DNA from: Suillus spraguei | Lineage: Eukaryota > Basidiomycota > Agaricomycetes > Boletales > Suillaceae | NCBI GenBank assembly: GCA_016800925.1 | Contig: JABCPU010000041.1 | Location: forward strand, 224,089 to 288,088 | Length of the DNA stretch: 64,000 nt | Direction: 5' to 3' | In this document: in pieces, positions 54,686-64,000 of the stretch | Layout of the letters: every line of letters starts with the position of its first letter | Position numbering within the stretch: position 1 is the stretch's first letter | Made by a program: the position numbers and the translations under genes | Notes under the pieces: generated by a model | Seen by the model: only the letters and a program-made list of their open reading frames with translations | Databases searched by the model: none | Told to the model about the DNA's origin: nothing

Positions 54686-54927
54686 GTGGTAGACAGTGAG
54701 CAGCCTCTGTTTGGAGGTCGTGAGAAGTAACGAACAAAGGGTATTACCCAAAACGGGTGTGCGACAAACATGCCCAATATAGCCGTAGGTGTTGGTAGTG
54801 CTTGCAAGGTAAAACCGCTGGTGTGCACCGGCGGTGCTCCATACAAGCACATACGATGCTTAATTAAGCGGCGCTACACGTTACATAGGGCCGCTTTACT
54901 AAGTCTGTATTGTGGGAATTATAGGTG
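54686..54927 (-). repeat. right terminal inverted repeat of the KDZ transposon
   Basis: Mirror of 46960-47212; it ends ATTATAGGTG at 54927. The inner side is followed by a 48-bp direct duplication at about 54601-54690 (cgtagacaggatttcgtggg and cgtggtagacaggctttcgt share the motif gcttgatgtgaggtggagcg). Confidence 0.85.
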
Positions 54928-54935
54928 TGCATAGC
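54928..54935 (+). repeat. 8-bp target-site duplication, right copy
   Basis: tgcatagc, identical to 46952-46959. Confidence 0.85.
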
Positions 54936-55169
54936 TTCACAATTCAACATGAGGATAAGGGCAACATTACAAATGATCGATTTTTCAGAAGTGGAGTCAA
55001 GTATGTCAAGGATCACTGAGAACTAGAATGAGAGTGGCAAGAAAAGCAAAGGGAAAGAGCAGCTGATATTGAAAGGGTATGGGATGAAAGTGGTGAAGTT
55101 CTGCTGTTGGAAGCAAAGATTAAATGGGAGACTCTGAAAGAGGAATTACTCGAATGGCTGGATATCAAT
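54936..55169 (+). pseudogene. Harbinger-like DDE transposase remnant, right part
   Basis: Continues the 46380-46959 remnant after the KDZ transposon. In the same frame it reads FTIQHEDKGNITNDRFF, then VKYVKDH and a stop. In another frame at about 55074-55169 it has VWDESGEVLLLEAKIKWE, TLKEELLEWLDIN and a stop, the usual acidic C-terminal tail of these transposases. Confidence 0.65.
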
Positions 55170-55199
55170 TAGTAGTCATACATAGAAAGAAGTGGAACT

Positions 55200-56340
55200 C
55201 AAAAGAAGAGGATTGTAGAGATGCAAGTAGAAGATAAGCTATTTAAGAGATGGATCAATAGCCCATGAAATAGATGGTCCAGGATGTGGAGGGCCACTCT
55301 AATGCAAGGGACCAGCAAAGTTAAGTTGAGCTCGCAGATGCTCAAGCTCAATTTGCCATTCAAGCATTGTGAGCTCATGTGCATGCTGTCATTCAGAGGT
55401 GAGAATCAAATTCAGCCTTTTTGCAATCTTCCTTTGCCTGGCTCTGCAGAGATGCTCTCACTCCCACACTCAAGCAACTTTCACCCTTGACTCACCAAGG
55501 GAAGTAGTAAGTTCCTTGATATGGCTGTGCATTGACTTTTGCTTCTGGTCACTTGCATGACAGACAGAAGATGGCTCAGACTTAATTTGTGGAATAGGTG
55601 TCATAGGCTTATTGGAGGGGGATGAGAGAGGAGTGAAGATGGTGCTTGATTTATCATCATCTTTGGTATACTCAGGAGTTGGTGAGTGAGGCCACTTAAT
55701 TGGTATCTCATCATTATTACCTATGGTCTGGAACATTGAAATATTATCTCAAGTGTACTTGAAGGCATAATAACATACTACACACCTGAGAGCAGTCGAG
55801 AATGGTTAGATCAAGCTGAGATGCACTGTTAGACACAGTGGAGCAGTCCACAGCAGGACTCTTGTGATACAAGGCATTCATCCATTTATACCACAAAAAC
55901 CTTTTCTTGACTTAGTCTGTATAAGAAAAAGGTGTTAGCCCACATCACAGACACTCATTGAATCATACTCCATGCATTAAAAATCTCACTGCCAAAGATT
56001 ATCTCATCCTCATAATCAGCATCAATCAAGCCCTAACCAGTCTGTGACATTGAATCACGGTGCTTTATGAATGCCTTGCATAGTCCACTGTATATGATTT
56101 TAAGCTTTTGATACAAGATTAGATTGAAGTGAAACACATACTTCATCATGTGGTTCTTGACAGTTTCTGCAAGGTCATTGAGGTCTACATCCTTCCATGG
56201 TGAGTCCTCGTAATTGAGAAAAAGGGCTGTAGCCAATTGCTGGTAAAGATTCACAGGCCAGTCTCCAGTCAAAGGAACCTTGCCACTACCAAGCAGCATG
56301 AATCCAAATGCCTTGCAATAGGTGTTACTCTCCTCAATGA
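55200..56340 (-). pseudogene. degraded multi-exon gene, unknown
   Basis: On the minus strand, blocks near 56340-56150 (SLIEESNTYCKAFGFMLLG, GKVPLTGDWPVNLYQQLAT), 56092-55960 (IYSGLCKAFIKHRDSMSQTG), about 55920-55790 (KRFLWYKWMNALYHKSPAVD) and 55742-55470 (MFQTIGNNDEIPIKWPHSP, a Ser/Pro/Lys-rich tail) read as successive exons with short introns. The GDWPVNLYQQLATALF-type segment resembles an uncharacterised family I recall from Agaricomycete genomes. One stop (before VKKRF) and CpG depletion suggest decay. The function is unknown. Confidence 0.45.
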
Positions 56341-57264
56341 GACTGAGTAATGAGTCTGTAAGGTGGTGGTTCTCAGGTTTAGACCAACTAGCTCATACAA
56401 TGAGTCAGTAGAGTGTGTTATAATACTGGACAACTCACACATACCGACCCACTGGTCTACATTCTACAAGCTAATTTCCACCCATGTCCTTGCCTTATCC
56501 ATCTAGCTCTATTTGGTGCATAGTATACTGTTACTGATCCCACAGCAGGAATTATTATGCTGCAGTGCCATGCAATATTATTACATACTGACAGTAGAGT
56601 CACTTACACTCACTACTGATTTTGCCAAAGTATTCTGGCTACATATGATGTAGGATAAAAAGTCTTGACCACTTGCACACATTCTTTACCTCCTGGTACC
56701 TACCTCTTGGTCACCCCCAGACTTACTGTCTAGCTCTGGATTCACCCAGTAGTAGAAGTAGTCTCTTGTTTATTGCTACCACTCAATTACTGATACTGCT
56801 CATTTGACTGCTACTGCTGCACAATTTACCTCTCCTTAACTTGACATTTGACTGACCACTACTTGAGCACTGAAAGTACTGCTGTTGACTTTACTGTTTT
56901 TCTCTTCATGCTTGAGCTGGACTGCTACCAGTGATCTTTCCACAGACTGTTTATACTTAGAAAGGTTCTATTGATCATTTTGCTACTGCTATTGACCCAG
57001 TGCTCAACTACTGCTACTTGCTGGTACCACTGCTCTTATCACTACCACCATGACTAGTTACACTACTGCCAGTGGCCATTGTGCTGACTGCAGCAATCTT
57101 TTTGTACTTTGGACTAGGCACTAACTCAACTACACTCACTAGGCATTCCCCGTAGGGTTGAACATTTATGCTTACATGTGAAGAAGCATAGGCAGAGCAT
57201 GAGACTCGTGTACTAGCTTAGGTGGTAGGTCACTACAGCTTATGCTAGCTTGTATCTTTACATT
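56341..57264 (-). repeat. repeat family B, minus orientation
   Basis: On the minus strand it begins TGTAAAGATACAAGCTAGC at 57264 and follows the same order as 2921-2040, with CpG lost. The far end is not defined. Confidence 0.5.
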
Positions 57265-57282
57265 GGTGTAAAGATACAACCT
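57250..57282. repeat. hairpin at head-to-head repeat B ends
   Basis: ttgtatctttaca, ttgg, tgtaaagatacaa: two repeat B termini face each other with only 4 bases between, forming a perfect 13-bp stem. Confidence 0.75.
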
Positions 57283-57965
57283 AACCTGGGCTGTAGATAA
57301 ACTACCTCCTAAGTTAGTATGTGTGGTCTTGTGCTCCATCTAGTCTGTTTCACTTGCAAAACAAGAGTGTTCGACCCTAAAGGGGAATGCCTGTTAGTAT
57401 GGTCAAGTTCGAGTCAAACCAATGTGCAAATGTAGCATCGTAGTCAGCAGTAAGTTGCTGCGGTCAGTGGTGATGCTGCCAGAACTAGTGTGGTAAGTAG
57501 CAGTACTAGCGTCATTGAAACAAAGTCAGGAACAGTAGTGTCAAGTGAGCAGTGATGAGCGACGATATCAGTGGTTAAAGTTGCAAGCAGTGCAAAGAAA
57601 CAGTCAAGAAGGCCACGGTACTTTCAGCGGTGAAGTAGCGGTGCGTGAGAAGTTCAGTCAAAATAGCAATCTAGAGTCCAGCGGTAACGGTGAAAAAGTG
57701 AGATTGATTAACGAGCGGTAATGAACTTTAAAGACTAAGTCCACTACTGGGTAAACCCAGAGCTAGACAATAATCCTGACCTATAGTACATGCAATGAGG
57801 TAAAATCAGGTATCGTATTGTGTGCGGTGCTTATATCTTAAATCATATGTATTCAGAATGCTCTAGGTGAGATCAGTAGCGCTCAAGTACAGTAACCACC
57901 ATATGTAAACATAGCGCAAGGTGCTGTGGCACAAGGCGACATGTAATAAGACTTGCCATGGAACA
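57268..57965 (+). repeat. repeat family B, plus orientation, truncated
   Basis: It begins TGTAAAGATACAACC and follows the reverse complement of 2921-2180 down to a tgccatgg landmark. It then adjoins the truncated LTR of chromovirus E near 57965. It retains more CpG than the neighbouring minus copy. Confidence 0.55.
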
Positions 57966-58052
57966 TTAAGCATATGAGTCAGAGTCACGTAACAAGATAT
58001 ACAAGTAAAGGAACAAAGGGGAAAATGAATAGGGGCACGTACAACTGTAACA
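57966..58052 (-). repeat. 3' LTR of chromovirus E, truncated to ~87 bp
   Basis: On the minus strand it starts TGTTACAGTTGTACGTGCCC, follows the solo LTR of 7766-7680 as far as actcatatgct, and then changes to repeat B sequence. It is preceded by a G-rich polypurine tract (58053-58064). Confidence 0.75.
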
Positions 58053-58085
58053 TTACCCCCGTATTACAGTGAAAGTCACCGACTT

Positions 58086-59553
58086 TCAATCACTTTGGTT
58101 TGCATAGTAAACAGGATCGTCACTCCATTCGTAGTCTTCATCAGCAACGGACCCACCCCTCATATATTTAGCTTCCTCAAGACCAGCGCGTCGTTTAGAG
58201 TCCCGTCTTTTTTCTGCTTGAATACGTTCATCATCAAGTTGTTTCTCCCAAGTACGAAGTGCGTCATAAAATCCTTCGTCCTTCCATGTTAACTCGAAGG
58301 GGGGAGGTCCGACTCGTTTGGGACAATAAATGGATAGGTGAGTAGGCGACCAATATCTGCAAACCTTGCACTGATATTCCGCACAATTCTTCTGACGATG
58401 TCCTAGCAATCCACAGACGCGGCATTTCATATTCTCGTCGGGGTTAGAATGGACTTTGCGCAAGGGAGACGGAGAAATGATAGGCGTGGGGCTAGTGGAT
58501 CTGGCGCGCTTCTTTCCCTTATTCTTCTTCATACGTTTTAAGGCAAGGGTGTTAGCTCGCTTGAGTTGCGCCTGTTGAGCGGGGACAACGTGTATGCTGA
58601 CATGGGGAGGTCCGGGGTAACTGCTCGTTCAGCAGCTGCAAGAAGTTCGTCAGAGGAGGACGAGGAAGTTATGCCAAGATCTTTTACTAAGACCGGCGAG
58701 ACAGGGTCCATTGGACCGAATGATGATGGGATAGACATTGGGGGATGTATATGAAGGTCGCGAAGTCGGGGGCCGAGTGTTACCAGCTCAGTGGCTGGAA
58801 TACCTAGTAGCTTAGCGGCCTCACACTGTTCCTTTGTGCAAGGTTCGTACAGCCAATCAGGGCAATCAAGTGAAGTCGTTGCGGGAGGTGGTGGGATTGG
58901 CTGTTCGATGGGGGATGGAGTTCGGGGAGATGCAAGATCAGCTTGTGTTTATTGTAAATCAGTGATGGCTTCTTCTACTAGGTTTCTGGCCGCTCTGGTT
59001 TCAGCGACTGATTGCTGGATGGTGTCGACAACCGTATTGGTGAGTTGTCCAATTTCTTGCACAGCAGTATATAGGCCAGCAAAGGCATCAAGACTAGAAT
59101 AGATACGCGAAGAGGTGGGTGCTGGAATAGGAAGTGGCGTATCTCTTTGTGGAGAGGGAGGTCGAGCAACGCCTGCTTGACGCTCGGCAATGATGTGAAT
59201 AGCTTCTTCAACATCATTCTTAAAGGAATCGGGAAGCAACAGCATAGTGTAAGCACGAATGCGTTTTTGAAGATGAATGAAATGGTGACGGAGTGTAATT
59301 TCTGTAGTCTCTTTAGCGGTGGCTTCGATGAGGGCTGCTGTGCGGATGATTTAACAAGGAGTAGGGCGGGGAAGGCACCTCTTTCGGTGAGGATTCTGTC
59401 GATTTCGAGGGCATGTCCCTCACAGAGGATGGCGGCTTCGATGTAAGAGGTATTGTCGATTTCTGTAGTGAGAGTTCCATATTGTTCAGCTTCAGAGTCA
59501 GAGTCATTGGTGGCAGCGGCGACAGGTGTGATGTAAGCAGTGGGGAAAGACAT
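58086..59553 (-). pseudogene. extra ORF downstream of pol with tandem CCHC knuckles (copy E)
   Basis: The start is MSFPTAYITPVAAATNDSDS at 59553, about 50 bp after the chromodomain end. Blocks follow in changing frames: YIEAAILCEGHALEIDRIL; a helical part up to 58949 (LPDSFKNDVEEAIHIIAERQ, LYTAVQEIGQLTNTVVDTIQ); a Pro-rich linker; DWLYEPCTKEQCEAAKLLGI; a Ser-rich linker (58738-58538). The last 148 residues carry CRVCGLLGHRQKNC (CX2CX4HX4C), CKVCRYWSPTHLSIYC (CX2CX6HX4C), helix FYDALRTWEKQLDDER and an acidic end at 58086. About 490 residues would be expected. At least three lesions interrupt it. The same modules occur in copy A. The knuckles suggest RNA or DNA binding; the role in the element is unknown. 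Confidence 0.7.
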
Positions 59554-59604
59554 TTCGAGATAGTAGTTATCAATGCTTAAGGGAGTTGATTGACTGAAGG
59601 ATGA

Positions 59605-60941
59605 TCAAAGGGCGTGTTGCTTCTTATAAGCATTCAAATTCAGGCGGAGTTCTTCAAGTTCTTTCTGGAGCCATTCTTATCTCCGATGATATCCTTTCCA
59701 GGAGACAAGATAAGTCGGGAATGCGGTTCCTTTGTGAGAAAGGATGCTTCTATTTCATATCTTCTTCTTCTTCGATGATGTCAGGTGGTGGTCGGGAAGT
59801 TCGGTCCGTGTACGTCCGTTTCGCTATAGGATGATAAGACAGAAGCGTGGAACGTGGGATGATTTCCACTGTGGGGAAGTTTGAGTGTGAACGTGATGGG
59901 AGATAAGACATCGATGATTGGGAAAGGTCATATCGTTTGGAGCGAGTTTCTTGACGGGAGTTGAGTCTAAGGTTAGCGGCAGATAGCCAAACCTTATCTC
60001 CGATCTTCCATGGGTGTACTTATCTCCTCGGGATCGTTCAGCCATGTTTGCATTGCAATGTTATGACAAGCATTGCTTCTTCTCTTATCTTTGCAGAGAT
60101 CGTACTCGTCTTCTGCTGCGGGGACTGATGAATCGGGAATAAGGTGGGAATGGCACGTGGTTCGTACCATCATCAAATAGAAGGGTGATGCGTTCTTGCA
60201 TCGTGTTTTCGGTGGTTATGGACGAATTCGGCGATTGGTAGGTGTTCTACCCAATCTTCGGGGTGGTTTCGGCAGTAGATGCGGAAGGTATGTTTCAAGT
60301 TCTTGATTCAGCCTTTCAGTTTGGCCATCAGTCTGTGGATGATAAGCCGTTGATGGAGCGATGATGTAGTCGAGAAGTCGGGCAAGTTCCTTTGAGAAGC
60401 GAGATAGGAATTGTGGTCCACGATCCGAGATGACTTTGTCATGGAGTCCAAATCGTCGGTAAACATGTTTTAAAAATAGCTTAGCCACACCTTCTGACGT
60501 GATGATTTTCAAACAAGGGATAATAATTACCCCCTTCATAAGGCCATGGTCGACCACGACCATGATACTGTCAAAGCCTCCAGAGACGGGGAGGTCAGTG
60601 ATAAGATCAACAGAGACCTGGGAGAACGGGCGAACAGCCGACGAGGGAATAGGTGCGAGCGGCGGCCGGACAGGGTGTGTATCCGTTTCATTTGCTGACA
60701 AAGGGCGCAACCCTCAACATATTTCCGGATATAAGAGCCCATTGCAGGCCACCAAGGCTTCCCGTTTGACGAGTTCTTCAGTTTTGAATCTACCAGGGTG
60801 TCCTGCGGTAGGATGATCATGATACCGTGTCAGGATATCAGAGCGATGCGCCGGCGGAATATAGGCACGGTTCTTAAAATAGAGGATGTTCTCCTCTATC
60901 TTCCAATCAGAGAGTGCCGATTTCATAGGAGGCAGGCACAC
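59605..60941 (-). pseudogene. integrase with chromodomain (copy E)
   Basis: 60941-60714 has SALSDWKIEENILYFKNRAY and ILTRYHDHPTAGHPGRF. 60820-60536 has [19 protein letters not shown]. The core 60710-60216 holds [16 protein letters not shown] (first Asp), [20 protein letters not shown] (second) and [16 protein letters not shown] (Glu), all intact. After 60216 frames change repeatedly (60176-59994, 60045-59824), and a chromodomain-like remnant is spread over about 59790-59610 (HKG, SWKGY-like, EWLQKE). The catalytic core is in better shape than in copy A, but the protein cannot be made whole. Confidence 0.8.
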
Positions 60942-61011
60942 GCCATCAAGGGCGTCGGATGCTGTCCTAAAGACAGGGTCATCGAGGGGGTAGAGGATGA
61001 CAGCACATCCT

Positions 61012-61570
61012 TTAAGTCGGTGTCAATAAGACGAACGAATAGAGCGTCGGGGAGGAGGGTCTGGTCCTCGTTATCGTCTTTGCCAGAGTCATAATCGGCC
61101 GGCGGGATAGTGCATCAGGTACTGCTAATTTAGTACCCGCAACGTGATGCAGTTCGATGTCATAGATAGACAAAATCAATTGCCAACGTGCTTGGCGACG
61201 GGTAAGCTTCTGTGCACTTCTAAAGTACAGAAGGTTCTTATGGTCGGTGAATACCAGGACGGGATGTGGGTTTCCTTCAAGATAATGACGCCATTTGTTC
61301 AGTGCCCGGATCACGGCAAGGAGTTCTCGATCAAAGATCTGATAGTTTCGTTCTGCAGGGTTAAGGACTGTGAGAGATATGCGCATGGGTGATAAACACC
61401 ATTCTCGTCAGTCTGCAATAGAACCCACCAGTTGCTACGAGTGAAGCGTCGGTAGCAATAGCAATTGTCGGGAAGGATCAGGGTTACGGAGTACCGGTTG
61501 GGATGTGAAGCGTCGTTTCAGTTCCTCAAAGGTGTCCATACATTCGGTTGACCATTCAAAGGCCTTATCT
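61012..61570 (-). pseudogene. RNase H (copy E)
   Basis: 61386-61012 gives [40 protein letters not shown] and [20 protein letters not shown]. The usual RNase H Glu is in DREL and an Asp in FTDHKN. The TDAS aspartate lies just upstream (near 61440), past a frame change after DPSRQ. As in copy A, the frame after ALSRRP must shift by -1 to continue toward integrase. Confidence 0.75.
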
Positions 61571-62619
61571 TTCTTTGTTAAATCGATAAGGGGTCGGGCA
61601 ATGTCGGAATAGTGGGAAATGAACGTGCGATAGAAGTTGCAAAAGCCGAGGAATGACCGAACATCTTTTACAGATTTTGGGACCGGCCATTCAGAGATTC
61701 CTTGGTTTTGGCGGCATCCATAGCAACTTGTCCGGGACGAATTATCATTCCAAGGTATTCCACTTCTTCTGCATCGAAGGTACATTTCTCCGGTTTTAAG
61801 AACAGATGTTCTTTTCGTATCTTCATCAAAACTCGTCTGGTCCGTTCACGGTGTTCTGCCATTGTCGTAGAGAAAATCAGGATATCGTCCATGTAGATAA
61901 CCATCCATCCTTCATTGATTTCTTGTTGAAAGGTGCAATTCATATATGCTTGAAAAGTTGCTGGGGAATTGCAAAGGCCAAAGAACATGACATTTGGTTC
62001 AAAGAGGCCAAATTCCGTAGTAAAAGCAGCTTTCCACCTGTCATCAGGATGGATGCGAATGTTGTTGTAGCCAGACCGAATATCCATTTTCGTAAAGAAC
62101 TGTGCGTTATGAAGACGTGCGACAAGGGAATAGGGAGTGGGAGCGGATATGCGTTCTTGACTGTCCAATCATTGATGTAGCGATAATCTTGACAGGGACG
62201 TAGTTCTCCACTCTTCTTTCCTACAAAGAAGAAGCCACTAGCTTGAGGTGACTTCGATGCTGAGATGAATCCTTTTGCGACATTTTCATCGATAAATGTT
62301 TTGACAGCAGCGCGTTCTTTTTCCGATAGCGGGTAGACCTTAGACGTGCGAGGAATAAAACCGGGTTTAGTATCGATCCGATGATCAATGCCAGGACGTT
62401 CGGGGGGTAGTTTGTTCAGTCCGTCTTTAGCAAAGACGTCTGCAAAGTCGTGCAAATAGTCTGGGACCAATTCTTCGAAGGATTTCTTTTTCTTTTCTTT
62501 CTCGTCCGTGGCAAATTCCTGAGCTTTGTTACTGTATTTTGGAGGAGGGAGAGGAATTGTGGAGTAAGGAGGGATTGTTCGAGTTGAGAAGTTCCATCAC
62601 GTGTCAAGGGTGTATCCAT
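61571..62619 (-). pseudogene. reverse transcriptase (copy E)
   Basis: 62470-62120 covers VPDYLHDFADVFAKDGLNKL, HRIDTKPGFIPRTSKVYPLS and SGELRPCQDYRYINDW. 62130-61680 covers LHNAQFFTKMDIRSGYNNIR, MFFGLCNSPATFQAYMNCTF and the active site VIYMDDILIFS. 61720-61570 covers VPKSVKDVRSFLGFCNFYRT and SDIARPLIDLTKK. Frame changes near 62125 and 61690 break it. The YMDD box is intact, unlike the HMDD of copy A. Confidence 0.82.
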
Positions 62620-63249
62620 GGATATCTTCGATAATCCTCATGCTGACTCCATCGGTGTCATATTCCACAAGAAATTCTCCATCTCCGAGCTCATAAGAGG
62701 AAAATGTCACGTACTTCTGGTGCATGCCAGACGTCGTGCATGGTGTCGAATTGGTCATCATCCTCTGTTGGAATCAACGATGGTACGGGTTCTTCCTTAT
62801 CGGGGGTCTCTTCTATTGAAGCTGAAAGGGTTTTCGGAGGAACAAGAACTTGGATAGTTTCGGTACGTTAGTACTTCGCCCTGTGAGTTCTTCTTCCGTT
62901 TTCCTTTTCCCTGTTTTGTTCTTCTATTGGCCGTGCTCAATAGGTTCTTGTCCGGCCCGATGCTTGGATTCGGATTCATTCTTACGCTTCTCTGCGCGAG
63001 GAATCGGTGATACTGATCTTGGCAGTTGGATACGTGGAGTGGGGTCTGTAGTACGTGGCATTCGTACTTCTGGTTCCGGGTCTTCAGGAACATCAATAGG
63101 AGAAGCGATGAACGGTTTCGGAAGACGGGAATGTTGCCATCTGGTGTGATGATTGAAGAGTCGGGGCAACCCGTTCTTCTTCCGATCTGTATCTAGATCG
63201 ATTTTGATCTCATCCGATTTATCCGTCCTCAGGAGGATAAGTGTTTCAG
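62620..63249 (-). pseudogene. protease-RT linker of copy E
   Basis: Acidic and Pro-rich text matches the linker of copy A (for example VRMPRTTDPTPRIQLPRSVS and EKRKNESESKHRAGQ at about 63090-62930). It is in shifting frames. No separate domain is seen. Confidence 0.6.
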
Positions 63250-63609
63250 CAGCCCAGTCTATAACTGGGTTCATTGCTCGTACCATGGATTCCAAGAAGG
63301 ATTTGATCTCTTCTTCCTAATTTGGTGATGTTGAATTTTCCATACATGGTTTGGTCGTCGATTTTGACCACTAGGAGGCAATAATGCGTGATTGGTCCTC
63401 CTTTTATGAGGGTTCCATCCGCCGTTGTAACTCGAAATGGTTCTTTGAGTTTTCGTCGTGATTTGATGGAGTTTCACAAACTCTTCTGAGATGAATGTTC
63501 CTGCTGCTCCTGAATCAATAACAGCGGTGGTGTCGACGGATTTCAAGCGAGTACGCGAGTGGAGGGTGATAGGGATACGAAGTTCTTTTCTTTCACCTAC
63601 AGCGTACAA
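63250..63609 (-). pseudogene. aspartic protease (copy E)
   Basis: The frame gives ERKELRIPITLHSRTRLKSV and then TTAVIDSGAAGTFISEEFVK, the retropepsin active site, followed by a frame change near 63440. In copy A the same domain is open through ILLGIPWL; here that part (near 63290) is read in another frame. Confidence 0.75.
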
Positions 63610-63619
63610 GTCTTAGTAA

Positions 63620-64000
63620 TACATTGGGAGAACATACGTCGAATCTTTGTTTCTCCAAGTCAAAAATCCTCAACAATCGTCTCACAGTCTCTTCATCTTC
63701 TTCTTCCCTTTGACTTCGGTTTGTCGGGGTCTTCTTCTTTCTTTCAGGACAGTTATGGATCGGTGTCCTGTCTTCTTGCATCCGAAGCATTGCCCTTTCT
63801 TCATGCATTCGGATCTTTCCATATCGGAATTCGATCTACGACCATTGCGTTGGAATCACGGCTCGGAATATACCGTGCATTCCCGTAGTTCTTTTTTTGT
63901 TGTGGAGTATGACGTGTCCTCATGGCGTTAAGCCGATGATGGGCATTGTCAATAGCAACGCATTGCAGCACAACGTCTCTGAATATTTCGAGACATCTCC
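63620..64000 (-). pseudogene. C-terminal gag fragment with a zinc knuckle (copy E, partial)
   Basis: Near 63810-63745 the minus strand encodes ECMKKGQCFGCKKTGHR. A frame change then gives HNCPERKKK, so a CX2CX4HX4C knuckle is broken by one base. Upstream text around 63900-63830 contains NGRRSNSDMERSE-like residues before the knuckle, as in chromovirus gag ends. The rest of gag is outside the window. The knuckle is separate from the tandem knuckles of the extra ORF. Confidence 0.65.

Larger units (their letters stand above)
46960..54927 (-). mobile_element. complete-ended KDZ-type DNA transposon, 7,968 bp
   Basis: The ends are CACCTATAATTCCCACAATA and its inverse, within TIRs of about 250 bp at 46960-47212 and 54686-54927. 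An 8-bp direct repeat flanks it. It carries three spliced genes on the minus strand: transposase (54606-51344), a second gene (50990-49554) and a third (49440-47599). The transposase belongs to the KDZ superfamily (Kyakuja, Dileera, Zisupton), which is expanded in Agaricomycetes. The host site is a Harbinger-like transposase remnant whose frame is continuous when the element and one target repeat are left out. In-frame stops in the transposase suggest it is recently dead rather than active. Confidence 0.88.
58053..64000 (-). mobile_element. Ty3/gypsy chromovirus copy E, running off the window
   Basis: Minus-strand copy of the chromovirus A family, in the order gag end (63.9-63.65 kb), protease, RT, RNase H, integrase, chromodomain, extra ORF, polypurine tract and truncated LTR. 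It keeps YMDD and the first integrase Asp, both lost in A. It also keeps Arg codons where A has Trp, Cys or stop. It still has several frameshifts, so it too is defective. Gag and the 5' LTR should lie past position 64000. Confidence 0.85.

Noticed and set aside
1..64000. tRNA, rRNA, CRISPR array or bacterial-type operon
   Set aside because: None was seen. Spliced genes and LTR/TIR elements indicate nuclear fungal DNA; the repeats found are LTRs, TIRs or coding repeats, not spaced CRISPR repeats.

Overview
The window reads as fungal nuclear DNA, most likely from an Agaricomycete (Basidiomycota). The signs are short GT-AG introns of about 45-90 nt, a three-gene KDZ-type DNA transposon, chromodomain Ty3/gypsy retrotransposons, and small lineage-type gene families with serine-rich, low-complexity proteins. 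This placement is inference. I saw no tRNA, rRNA, CRISPR array or conserved housekeeping gene. Most of the window is transposable-element sequence of several ages, with islands of unrecognised multicopy genes.

Layout. 0.5-1.7 kb: a broken Zn2Cys6-like gene (family Z). 1.8-2.9 kb: a candidate LTR of repeat family B. 2.9-9.4 kb: chromovirus A (protease, RT, RNase H, integrase, chromodomain, then an extra ORF with two zinc knuckles, then a 3' LTR), 5'-truncated and carrying a solo LTR with a 5-bp target duplication. 9.4-13.7 kb: old CpG-poor debris (repeat B, a gypsy integrase, a LINE-like fragment, short tandem repeats). 15.6-20.5 kb: family X and Y genes. 21.3-30.7 kb: gypsy element C, with RT deleted, inserted in an older relative D. 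33.5-36.3 kb: second Y and X genes, convergent. 37.3-38.2 kb: Myb/SANT-like pseudogene. 40.0-45.9 kb: an apparently intact family Z gene and a third Y gene containing a tandem array of duplicated exons. 46.4-55.2 kb: a Harbinger-like transposase remnant split by a complete-ended KDZ transposon of 7,968 bp (TIRs near 250 bp, 8-bp target duplication, three genes on the minus strand). 55.2-58.0 kb: another degraded gene and two head-to-head copies of repeat B. 58.0-64.0 kb: chromovirus E on the minus strand, a less decayed relative of A, running off the window end.

Two points stand out. Both chromoviruses, and separately both C/D elements, carry an extra same-strand ORF between integrase and 3' LTR. 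The X, Y and Z families recur together in the gaps between transposons. Y genes are built from repeated phase-1 mini-exons, and the 43-46 kb copy has amplified an exon-intron-exon-intron unit. Stops in old copies are often TGA where a related copy has CGA, which fits decay at methylated CpG.
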